From NCBI GenBank assembly GCA_964369165.1, contig CAYJFE010000034.1, positions 1 to 25,978 on the forward strand: a DNA stretch of 25,978 bases, read 5' to 3'. Shown piece after piece: positions 1-7,371 of this stretch. The notes under the pieces were generated by a model that ran no database searches, was not told where the DNA came from, and saw only the letters and a program-made list of their open reading frames with translations. This stretch comes from CAYJAZ01 sp964369165. GTDB taxonomy: Bacteria; Desulfobacterota; Desulfovibrionia; Desulfovibrionales; Desulfovibrionaceae. The position numbers and the translations under genes are program-made. How positions within the stretch are numbered: position 1 is the stretch's first letter; each line of letters starts with the position of its first letter.

Positions 1-280
1 AGGAAGGTAATATTATACTGACAAGTTCTTTGTGAACAACCCCTAAGCTATTTTCGATTATGCCATTTGAGAAAAGCTTGTCAGAGAGCATAGGTGAGAA
101 TTTTTTACTTAAATTTATAAATTCTAAGCTTTCTTCGCTCGCCCCCATGCTTTCACAAAGTTTGATATTGTAATCTATACAATTAAATCCATGTTCCTTT
201 TTTGCTTTTATATAGAGAAAGTATGCTTCATTATATTTTTTTTCTTTGAACAACTGGTTAGCAGTAGCAATCAACTTCAT
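1..280 (-). CDS. Partial GT2-type glycosyltransferase with TPR-like N-terminus (5' part only)
   Basis: The start of a gene that leaves the window at its left edge; 93 codons are present. It begins with ATG at 280, and this ATG overlaps the TGA stop of the upstream gene (ATGA at 277-280), indicating translational coupling. Residues 5-45 form a short TPR-like hairpin (TANQLFKEKKY, then EAYFLYIKAKK). The last residues before the edge read LVSIILPS, the usual first beta strand of a GT-A family 2 domain (V-S-I-I-L-P-S-Y-N). The N-terminus resembles that of the 3810-7331 enzyme, which has TANEAFQAGEY and ELYKLAKK at the same place just before its first GT2 domain. The reading frame and overlap are seen directly; the GT2 assignment rests on a short motif plus that parallel, so the catalytic domain itself is not visible. 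Confidence 0.8.
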   Translation of the reverse strand, partial: MKLIATANQLFKEKKYNEAYFLYIKAKKEHGFNCIDYNIKLCESMGASEESLEFINLSKKFSPMLSDKLFSNGIIENSLGVVHKELVSIILPS

Positions 281-1308
281 ATTGTGAGTGTTCCTTTTAA
301 ATTTGCTAACTCTTTTATAAGTTTTTCTTTTTCAGCTTTAAGAATAGATTTTTCCTGTTCTAAATTTTCTTTTTCTGATATGAGTGTAGCTATATTTTTG
401 TGTAATTCTTCTATTTTTGCTAACGAAGAAAGGTGTTCAGGTACGCAAGCATTAGCCAAGTCATTCGTTATTTGTGTAAAATTATAGGCAAGCTGCTTAA
501 ATTTATCTTTTTCTGTATCACTGATGTGGCAATCTTTCGAAAGTAGTTGCAATAATGCGCCTGCTGTAACATAGTCCTGTCGGGCATAAAGACGTAAAAT
601 CCACCATTTTAAACGGTAGGGTTGTGGATCCGTCTTATAGGCGTATTCGGCATATTTACAGCATTCCTTTGGGGCATCTTTTTTTAGATGTCTTGCGACG
701 GCTGTAAGAGCATCTGCTTTGATTATCGATGTGATTTTTACGCTATTCAAGAGTTTTTTAACAGCTTCGTATCCTCCTAGGTTATGCGCCTCAATAACTT
801 TTTCAAATTCCTTTGATCCAAGAGCTTGTGGTATGGCTTTTTTGTTGAAGAACAATAATATGCGAATTAATTTGAAAGGCATCAATAAGCCTTTAAGTGA
901 CATAATAGCATTGCCAATACGGTATTGTAGAGAATTTTCAAGCTCTGATTTACGTAATGCTTGGCTTACATCAAAAAACTTTTGCAATTGTAAAGTGTTT
1001 CCACTGTGAGCTTGATCTTTAGAATATAGACTTGTCCTAAGATTAACTTCACGCTTTGTACTTAAAGAAGCATTAACTTGTTTCTCTAGTTGTTTACATT
1101 TTAAATAATATTTTTCAAATTCTTCTTGTGTCGTATACAAATAATTTAGAATAGTTGAATCTGATAGTTCACTTGTTTGAATGCTCGGAGATGTAAAAAA
1201 AATATTCTTGTCACAGTCTACTCGCTTCTCTTTAGCTCTATCTAGAATTTCAATGGCAACTTCATCTTGAGTATGTAGCCTATTTTCATTTTTGGCATTT
1301 TCCTGCAT
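277..1308 (-). CDS. TPR-like protein with C-terminal coiled coil, paralogue of 3069-3776
   Basis: A 343-residue soluble protein with no signal peptide or membrane span. I do not recognise a named family. Residues 58-80 contain a TTQEEFEKYYLKCKQLEK segment of the Q-E-E-L-E-x-Y-Y-L coiled-coil type often found next to glycosyltransferases. Residues 105-270 align with the 3069-3776 product: GSKEFEKVIEAHNLGG against GGKEFTQIIDVYTSGG, KKLLNSVKITSIIKADALTA against EKLLDSVEISPIIRANAYTA, and YKTDPQPYRLKWWILRLY against YFTDPRPYRLKYLILRFY. This looks like helical TPR/Sel1-type repeat structure. Residues 290-338 are a Lys/Glu-rich coiled coil absent from the paralogue. The ATG at 1308 is preceded by AAGAGG. 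Its stop overlaps the start of the downstream GT2 gene, so a scaffold or partner role for that GT is a reasonable inference, but no catalytic motif is seen. Confidence 0.85.
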   Translation of the reverse strand: MQENAKNENRLHTQDEVAIEILDRAKEKRVDCDKNIFFTSPSIQTSELSDSTILNYLYTTQEEFEKYYLKCKQLEKQVNASLSTKREVNLRTSLYSKDQAHSGNTLQLQKFFDVSQALRKSELENSLQYRIGNAIMSLKGLLMPFKLIRILLFFNKKAIPQALGSKEFEKVIEAHNLGGYEAVKKLLNSVKITSIIKADALTAVARHLKKDAPKECCKYAEYAYKTDPQPYRLKWWILRLYARQDYVTAGALLQLLSKDCHISDTEKDKFKQLAYNFTQITNDLANACVPEHLSSLAKIEELHKNIATLISEKENLEQEKSILKAEKEKLIKELANLKGTLTI

Positions 1309-1332
1309 ATATACAAACCTCTTGAGTGAGTA

Positions 1333-1361
1333 AATTTATATACTCTTCTTAGGAAAGTCAA
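1333..1361 (-). promoter_or_regulatory. Candidate promoter for the 1308-to-1 gene pair
   Basis: On the minus strand TTGACT (1356-1361) is followed either by TATAAA after 15 bases (1335-1340) or by TAAATT after 17 bases (1333-1338). It lies in the 85-base gap between two co-directional genes, 25 bases upstream of the start codon at 1308. AT-rich sequence makes chance matches likely. Confidence 0.3.
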
Positions 1362-1393
1362 GTTACGCTCTTATGGCAAATAAGGGTGCTTTC

Positions 1394-2776
1394 TTATTGC
1401 AACTTATTTAAAAGATATACCCGAGCTAGAAGAAGATAGAGCAGGGGGTTGTGAGAGTGTTTGATTAATTTTTTGATGAGTTTTATGAGTAAAATATATT
1501 TATTTTCTAGTGTAGAGTGAGAAAGAATATAAAAAATATTATAGATGTCATGCATATTTAGTTTGAATTTTGCATCGTAGATACACTTGCTGTATGCAGA
1601 AAGCGCAAGTTTTAGTTTGTTTGTGTGTAAAAAACACTTACTTAAATAATTATATGCTTTGTGATCCGTGGGGGCATATACAATGTATTCTAGTAAGAGT
1701 TGTTGAGCTTTTTCAAATTTAGCATTTGAATAATAAGTTATAGCGGAATTCATCATTGAATCTAAGTCAGGGAATTCTGTCTTTGAGTGTTCTGATTTTT
1801 CACTAGGAGGCACAATATCAGCTTGGTAATCAGTAATAGCTAAATTCCTTTCAGGTAGTGAAAGCATTAAAAATAGTTGCTCTTTTGTGTTTTGCCATTC
1901 ACCTCTTACAATATAGTCACGCACATATTTATCATCATAGCTATAAAATAATTTTAAATTCTTACTTAAATTCCTTACTACATATAAAAAGGTGCCGCAT
2001 GAAGCAACAATTACTTTAGCACTAAATAATATCCTGTAATCGTATTTAAGTTCTTTTGAATAGGATTCATATAATGGTATAGAACTAGATTCGCACCATT
2101 CTTTTAGAGCGTCAATAACAGGATTTAAATTGTTTTCATAAACTAGATAGACTGAAGATTTTCCATATTGTGAGATATGTTTATTGATGATGAATTTATA
2201 CCAAACCAGAGGTGGTTGATGGTATTTTGCATTTGCTCCATTACCCATAAAAACATCGCCACTACGAATATGTATAACTATCGTGTTTATATCATAAGAG
2301 GTGGTATTTAAATAAAAATTATCACGTAATTTGCTAAAATCTCTTTGGGTCTTTAGGTAATAAAGATTTTGTTTGTTCAACTCAATAGTAAACTTATGGA
2401 AAGGTATTTCGTATGTGGAGATGGGAGTAATATTTAAATGACCTAAATCAAACACTTCCTCTAGTTTTAGCGAGGTGTTATTTTGCTTAAGATAAACATC
2501 ACTAAAATTATTTTTTTCTATAAGATGCAACAAATTTAACAGAGCTACATAAGTATTGCCAAAACGCATTTTCACTAAATCAACAAATAAGGCACAAGTA
2601 AAATCTTTTTCATTGGCAAATTCTTCTTTGGTTCCATTGTAGTATATCTTTAATTTATGACAACCCCTAGGATGTGTAAATAATGTTTTATCAAGTAAAA
2701 TAGGCATATTGCTATGGTAACGCAATTGCTCCATTTCAACTTCACCTAATAGATATCCCTCTTTATAATTATACAT
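1394..2776 (-). CDS. HxRxGD-motif (fucosyltransferase-like) glycosyltransferase with C-terminal TPRs
   Basis: A 460-residue protein. Residues 166-193 carry IVIHIRSGDVF and then YHQPPLVWY. The H-x-R-x-G-D motif is the donor-binding motif I of the GT-B alpha-1,2/alpha-1,6 fucosyltransferase clan (GT11, GT23, NodZ), and the following Y-x-Q-P-P-L-x-x-Y is shared by a bacterial and algal subgroup of that clan. Residues 250-270 (AKVIVASCGTFLYVVRNL) fit the later conserved region, where these enzymes monitor a small residue and a Phe. Residues 341-400 contain TPR-like helices (AITYYSNAKFEKAQQLL, then KAYNYLSKCFLHTNKLKLAL). The exact sugar cannot be told, and no GDP-fucose pathway gene is in the window. 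Start choice is uncertain: ATG at 2776 has GAGGGG only two bases upstream, whereas the in-frame ATG at 2734 (Met15) has AGGTGA at seven bases, which is the better spacing. Confidence 0.8.
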   Translation of the reverse strand: MYNYKEGYLLGEVEMEQLRYHSNMPILLDKTLFTHPRGCHKLKIYYNGTKEEFANEKDFTCALFVDLVKMRFGNTYVALLNLLHLIEKNNFSDVYLKQNNTSLKLEEVFDLGHLNITPISTYEIPFHKFTIELNKQNLYYLKTQRDFSKLRDNFYLNTTSYDINTIVIHIRSGDVFMGNGANAKYHQPPLVWYKFIINKHISQYGKSSVYLVYENNLNPVIDALKEWCESSSIPLYESYSKELKYDYRILFSAKVIVASCGTFLYVVRNLSKNLKLFYSYDDKYVRDYIVRGEWQNTKEQLFLMLSLPERNLAITDYQADIVPPSEKSEHSKTEFPDLDSMMNSAITYYSNAKFEKAQQLLLEYIVYAPTDHKAYNYLSKCFLHTNKLKLALSAYSKCIYDAKFKLNMHDIYNIFYILSHSTLENKYILLIKLIKKLIKHSHNPLLYLLLARVYLLNKLQ

Positions 2777-2828
2777 ATCCCCTCAAAAACATTAATAATT
2801 TCTGCAATTGTTCAGCCATCTGGTGTAA

Positions 2829-2856
2829 ATCATAGTGAATTGAGCAGAACTTGCAA
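2829..2856 (-). promoter_or_regulatory. Candidate promoter for 1394-2776
   Basis: On the minus strand TTGCAA (2851-2856), a 16-base spacer and TATGAT (2829-2834) approximate the -35/-10 consensus. The -35 box overlaps the edge of the 13-bp inverted repeat at 2853-2882, so a protein bound there could affect this promoter. Prediction by eye only. Confidence 0.35.
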
Positions 2857-2882
2857 TTTAGTTTAAAGCTAAACTAAATTGC
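2853..2882. promoter_or_regulatory. Perfect 13-bp inverted repeat in a divergent intergenic region
   Basis: Arm GCAATTTAGTTTA, loop AAGC, and its exact complement TAAACTAAATTGC. It sits between two divergently transcribed glycosyltransferase units. Neither side is followed by a T-run, so it is not a typical intrinsic terminator. It overlaps the -35 box of the leftward candidate promoter and lies about 115 bases upstream of the rightward one. An operator for a dimeric regulator is the simplest reading, but no regulator gene is seen in the window. Confidence 0.6.
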
Positions 2883-2996
2883 CATATTGTTACAAACTCA
2901 TGATTAACGAGATTTTCATAAAGTCTCATGCATTCTTTTGTGACTATACTCAAGTATTCATTCATTTGCAATATTTTATAGAGCCAGAAGCTTTTG

Positions 2997-3025
2997 TTGA
3001 TAAAACTTTAAAAATTAGCTATAAG
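2997..3025 (+). promoter_or_regulatory. Candidate sigma-70-type promoter for the 3069-7331 operon
   Basis: TTGATA (2997-3002), a 17-base spacer and TATAAG (3020-3025): each hexamer matches 5 of 6 consensus positions. Predicted transcription start is near 3032, giving a leader of roughly 37 bases before the ATG at 3069. Confidence 0.55.
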
Positions 3026-3068
3026 CAATTTTAGGAAAATAAAAATTTTGTTTATTGTGTAGGTGTGT

Positions 3069-3776
3069 ATGCAAAAAGAAGTAAAAGAGATTAACCTTTC
3101 TCTTGAAGAGGAAATAAGAGAACTTACAGAAGAAAATGCAATGCTTCTTAAGCAACTTCATGCGACACAAGCAGATTTAGAGAAATATTATTATAAACTA
3201 AAAGAGTGTGTACAACTTCGCCATGCAGAAAATCCTTCTATAGGTGATGCACAATTAGACAAAATTCTTCAAATTCAAAAAGAATTTATTGAAGCTGAAA
3301 CACAAAATTCTTTTCACGCTCGCCTAGGTAAAGAACTTGAACGCATTTATCATTCAGGAAGTCTCTTCACTCTTCCTTTTAGGTTATTTTCTTTACGCAA
3401 AATATTTTTTCTAGGGGATATACCTGCAGGTTTTGGAGGCAAAGAATTTACTCAAATTATTGATGTTTACACAAGTGGCGGTAAGGAAGAGGTAGAAAAG
3501 CTTCTGGATAGTGTAGAAATTTCTCCAATTATTCGTGCGAATGCTTATACTGCGCTAGCTAAAGAAATAAAGCAGAAAAACATTAAAATGTGTCTTCATT
3601 ACGCACGCTTGGCCTATTTCACAGATCCTCGCCCATATCGATTGAAATATCTTATACTTCGTTTTTATGATACAAATGATATGCTGAGTGCCACAATAGC
3701 TGCAGCTTTTTTGCCAAAAGATATAAAACTTAGTCCACATGAAGCTTCGATTATTAAGTCCCTGCACGAAAAATAA
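3069..3776 (+). CDS. TPR-like protein with N-terminal coiled coil, paralogue of 277-1308
   Basis: A soluble protein of 235 residues from this start. The N-terminal 60 residues are predicted coiled coil (EEEIRELTEENAMLLKQL) ending in the ATQADLEKYYYKLKE element that resembles the TTQEEFEKYYLKCK of the 277-1308 protein. The remaining 165 residues align with that paralogue without large gaps, with the best blocks around FGGKEFTQIIDVYTSGG and FTDPRPYRLKYLILRFY. No catalytic motif, signal peptide or membrane span is visible and I recognise no named family. ATG at 3069 was preferred over an in-frame GTG at 3063 because AGG at 3061-3063 sits five bases before the ATG. The gene ends 33 bases before the large glycosyltransferase at 3810, so the two are very probably co-transcribed, repeating the order seen at 1308 to 1. 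Confidence 0.82.
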   Translation: MQKEVKEINLSLEEEIRELTEENAMLLKQLHATQADLEKYYYKLKECVQLRHAENPSIGDAQLDKILQIQKEFIEAETQNSFHARLGKELERIYHSGSLFTLPFRLFSLRKIFFLGDIPAGFGGKEFTQIIDVYTSGGKEEVEKLLDSVEISPIIRANAYTALAKEIKQKNIKMCLHYARLAYFTDPRPYRLKYLILRFYDTNDMLSATIAAAFLPKDIKLSPHEASIIKSLHEK

Positions 3777-3809
3777 TACTAACAAGACTGCTACATTAAA
3801 GAGAAGATT

Positions 3810-6800
3810 ATGAATTTTGAATCAATGCTGTATATTACAAATTGCTATTTTTTACGCACCGCTAATGAAGCTTTTCAGGCGGGCGAATACACTAAAGCTT
3901 TTGAATTGTATAAATTAGCAAAAAAAGCATTGCCTGAATTTATTGATAGTATAGATAAAAATATTGCCTTACTAGAGAAAAAACAAAATAAGATTACAAC
4001 ACTTCCACAAAGTATAAAAAAAATAGCTATAGATATTATTGTCCCTGTTTATAATGCTCTTCTAGATGTACAAAATTGTCTAGCATCACTTGAAAAGTAT
4101 AGAGATAATTTTAATGTGCATATTTATATGATTAATGATGCGTCTGATGAAGAAACGACGTTATGGCTTAGAACATTTTGTAATAATAAGCCTAGTTTTA
4201 CTCTTATTGAAAATTCACAAAATCTTGGCTACACTAAATCTGTTAATATAGGATTAAGAGCCTCTAGCGCTGATTATATTATTACACAAAATTCAGATAC
4301 TATTGTAAGTGAAGGCTGGCTTTGTGGTATGATTCGCTGCATGGAATCTGATGAGCGCATAGGCATTGTGGGACCTTTGAGTAATGCAGCAAATTATCAA
4401 AGTGTACCTCTGCTTAGAGATGAATTAACAAATGAATTCGCCGTAAATAGCTTGCCAGAAGGAATAGCGCTTGAAGATTTTTCACAAGCTTTAGCAATTA
4501 CTTCGGCGCGCATATATCCTCGCATTCCTATTTTGAATGGTTTTTGCTTTATGATTAAGCGAAGTGTAATTGACTCTATTGGCTATATGGACGAAGAAAA
4601 TTTCCCATTTGGTTATGGTGAGGAAAATGATTATTGTATGAGGGCAAAGAAAGCAGGTTTTCAGCTTGCGGTGGCTGATGATGTTTATGTTTATCATGCA
4701 AAATCTAAAAGTTTTGGCAATTCAAGGCGTAAAGAATTGAGTACTTTAGGAAAAACCAAAATTGCTCAGAAACACACAAAAGAATACTATGATGATATAA
4801 TAAAAGCTTGTCGCACAAATGCAGAGCTTGAAATTATCCGTCAGCAGGCAAAGGAACTTTACGGAAGCATTCAATTTTCTTCAAACATACACACGATAAA
4901 ACTTTTGGTTCATCTGCATATTTACTATCATGAGCAAGTAGATTATTTTTTAGATAAGCTTAAAAATATAAAAAGTGATTACGATCTTTATGTTACATTT
5001 GTAGAAGAAAATAAAGAGAGTGAAGTTAAGGTTTCAGCTCTCAAAGAAGATGCTCACTTCATTAAAGTTAAGAATCTTGGCTATGATGTCTATCCATTTT
5101 GGCAAGTGTTACAGCAAATAGAGCTTGATGATTATAGTTATATTTTAAAGCTTCACACAAAAAGTAAAAGGGAAATTGCATGGAAAAATAAAGGAATAGA
5201 ATTTGCTGGCTACGAATGGCGAGATACTCTTGTTGATGCACTTATAGACAGTAGTAAGAAGCTCTTCTCTATTTTGCATACCATGGAAACAAAATCATAT
5301 ATAGGTATGATAGGTTCAAAGAAGTTATTGCGCTCTTACGAGCACGTTTCACAAAGGGAAAACACTAAAGAACTTTGCAAGCGCATGTGTATTGACTATA
5401 ACCCAGACGCTGCATTTGTTTGTGGAACAATGTTTTTGACAAGGAGCTCAGTGCTAAGGCCCTTTAGTGACACGGCTTTTTCAGATGAGGATTTTGCTGA
5501 TAATGCTGGTTCTCATCAAACTGGAACTTTAGCTCATTCCTTGGAAACTATATTTGGAATGTTAGTTTTAGAGCGAGGATTGTATCTTTGCGGAATTGAT
5601 GAGATAGAAAATTATGTGGAAGATCTGCAGCAAGTAGAAGAGCAGATAGATAACTACTCCCTTTGGATGCATAATAACGAAAGTAATTTGCAAATTCCTC
5701 ACGATTTTAAGCATTCTCCTTTGATTTCCGTTATTATACCAACGTATAATACAGATTTAAACATACTAAAAGAATGTGTATATTCTGTACTTTCTCAAAC
5801 TTATTCTAATATAGAACTTTGTATTGTCGATGATTGCTCTCCTAATGAAAAGGTAAGAGAAAGCATTAAAGAATTAGCAAGCAAAGACACAAGAATAAAA
5901 TATGCTTTTCATACAGAAAACAAACATATCTCAGAGGCTAGTAATACAGCGCTATCTCTAGCTACTGGTGACTGGATAACCTTTGTTGATCATGATGATT
6001 TGTTGCCACGATATTCATTTGCTTATTTTATTGAATGCATAAATAACAACCCTCATGCAAAAATAATTTATAGTGATGAAGATAAGATAAGTATGAATGG
6101 GAAAAGATTTTATCCGCACTATAAACCAGACTGGAATCCAGATTTACTTTATTCACAAAATTATGTTTGTCATTTAACTTTTTATAAAGCAGAAGTTGTA
6201 AAGCAAGTAGAAGGCTGTCGAAAAGGATATGAAGGTAGCCAAGACCATGACTTTCTTTTACGCTGTCTTTTGTATGTAACAGATTTAGAAATATTGCATA
6301 TTCCCAAAATATTATACCATTGGCGGGCTATTCCTGGGAGTACGGCAACCAGTGTCGATAATAAAGGCTATGCTTCAGATGCTAGCATTAATGCATTAAA
6401 GGATTATTTTGTTGCACTGGATAAAAAGGTTGAAATCTCTAAAGTTGACGGTGGATTTTGCTATAGAGTGAAATGGATTTTGCCTAATAATCCCCCTCTT
6501 GTGTCGCTCATTATTCTCACAAAAGATAATAAAGGTGCCTTAGAGAGAGCCGTATCAAGTATACTTGAAAAAACTACATATGCAAATTATGAAATAATTA
6601 TTGTTGATAGTGGTAGTAAAGAAAAGGAAATAAAGATTTATTTTGATTTTCTTAAGAAGAATTATTCCAATGTGCGAATTATAGAATATAGTAAAGAATG
6701 TAATAATTCAGTAATCAATAATTTTGCGGTTGGACAAGCAAAAGGTGAAGTAATTGGATTAATAAACAATGACATTGAAGTAATAAACTCCGACTGGCTT

Positions 6801-7331
6801 TGTGAGATGGTGAGTCATGCACTGCGGCCTGAAATTGGTTGTGTTGGTGCTAAGCTTTATTACCCAAACAATACTATTCAGCATGCAGGTCTTATTTTAG
6901 GTGCTGAAGATGGAGTTGCCGGAAATGCTTTTAAATTCTTGCCCCGCAATTCTAGAGGTTATTTTTCAAGACTTGTTACAATACATAATCTCTCAGCTGT
7001 AACTGGTGCTTGTATGTTAGTCCGTAAAGAAATTTATCAAAGCCTTGGTGGCCTCAATGAAACTGAACTGACTATGGTGTACAATGATGTAGATTTTTGT
7101 TTACGAGTTAGAGATGCTGGTTATCGTAATTTATTTACCCCTTATGCTGAACTCTATCACTATGTATCATTAAGTCGTGGGTATGAAGATAGTTCAGAAA
7201 AGAAAGAAAGCTTGGCAAAAGAAAGGGCTTATATGCAGAAAATTTATGCTGATAAACTGTTGCTAGACCCTTACTATTCGCCAAATCTTAGCCTAGAAAA
7301 TAAAACTTATACAATTAAGACGGATTTGTAA
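3810..7331 (+). CDS. Four-domain glycosyltransferase: TPR-like, GT2, RgpF-like, GT2, GT2
   Basis: An 1173-residue cytoplasmic enzyme. Residues 15-55 form a TPR-like hairpin. GT2 domain 1 spans about 72-320: IDIIVPVYN at 75-82, acidic motif in QNSDT at 160-164, and GYGEENDYCMRAKKAGF at 268-284. An RgpF-like (rhamnan synthesis F) domain covers about 362-610, with VHLHIYYHEQVDYF, the NLGYDVYPF block at 422-430 and LKLHTKSK at 446-453. GT2 domain 2 covers about 637-850: LISVIIPTYN, VDHDD at 726-730 and GSQDHDFLLR at 809-818. GT2 domain 3 covers about 896-1150: LVSLIILTKDN, NNDIE at 986-990 and YNDVDFCLRVRDAGY at 1091-1105. All three GT2 domains retain recognisable acidic motifs, so it may add three sugars in sequence. 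The ATG at 3810 is preceded by AGAGAAG. It is convergent with the 7372-9231 gene, with only 40 bases between them. Confidence 0.93.
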   Translation: MNFESMLYITNCYFLRTANEAFQAGEYTKAFELYKLAKKALPEFIDSIDKNIALLEKKQNKITTLPQSIKKIAIDIIVPVYNALLDVQNCLASLEKYRDNFNVHIYMINDASDEETTLWLRTFCNNKPSFTLIENSQNLGYTKSVNIGLRASSADYIITQNSDTIVSEGWLCGMIRCMESDERIGIVGPLSNAANYQSVPLLRDELTNEFAVNSLPEGIALEDFSQALAITSARIYPRIPILNGFCFMIKRSVIDSIGYMDEENFPFGYGEENDYCMRAKKAGFQLAVADDVYVYHAKSKSFGNSRRKELSTLGKTKIAQKHTKEYYDDIIKACRTNAELEIIRQQAKELYGSIQFSSNIHTIKLLVHLHIYYHEQVDYFLDKLKNIKSDYDLYVTFVEENKESEVKVSALKEDAHFIKVKNLGYDVYPFWQVLQQIELDDYSYILKLHTKSKREIAWKNKGIEFAGYEWRDTLVDALIDSSKKLFSILHTMETKSYIGMIGSKKLLRSYEHVSQRENTKELCKRMCIDYNPDAAFVCGTMFLTRSSVLRPFSDTAFSDEDFADNAGSHQTGTLAHSLETIFGMLVLERGLYLCGIDEIENYVEDLQQVEEQIDNYSLWMHNNESNLQIPHDFKHSPLISVIIPTYNTDLNILKECVYSVLSQTYSNIELCIVDDCSPNEKVRESIKELASKDTRIKYAFHTENKHISEASNTALSLATGDWITFVDHDDLLPRYSFAYFIECINNNPHAKIIYSDEDKISMNGKRFYPHYKPDWNPDLLYSQNYVCHLTFYKAEVVKQVEGCRKGYEGSQDHDFLLRCLLYVTDLEILHIPKILYHWRAIPGSTATSVDNKGYASDASINALKDYFVALDKKVEISKVDGGFCYRVKWILPNNPPLVSLIILTKDNKGALERAVSSILEKTTYANYEIIIVDSGSKEKEIKIYFDFLKKNYSNVRIIEYSKECNNSVINNFAVGQAKGEVIGLINNDIEVINSDWLCEMVSHALRPEIGCVGAKLYYPNNTIQHAGLILGAEDGVAGNAFKFLPRNSRGYFSRLVTIHNLSAVTGACMLVRKEIYQSLGGLNETELTMVYNDVDFCLRVRDAGYRNLFTPYAELYHYVSLSRGYEDSSEKKESLAKERAYMQKIYADKLLLDPYYSPNLSLENKTYTIKTDL

Positions 7332-7371
7332 GCAGAGTCAGCGCACGGTTTTTGTATAGTCAGTGTCAAAA

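Noticed and set aside
2853..2882. Palindrome read as an intrinsic terminator
   Set aside because: No T-run follows on either strand and it lies between the 5' ends of two divergent genes, where a terminator is not expected.
7332..7371. Bidirectional terminator between convergent genes
   Set aside because: The 40-base gap has a T-run after CGCACGG but no convincing stem was found on either strand.
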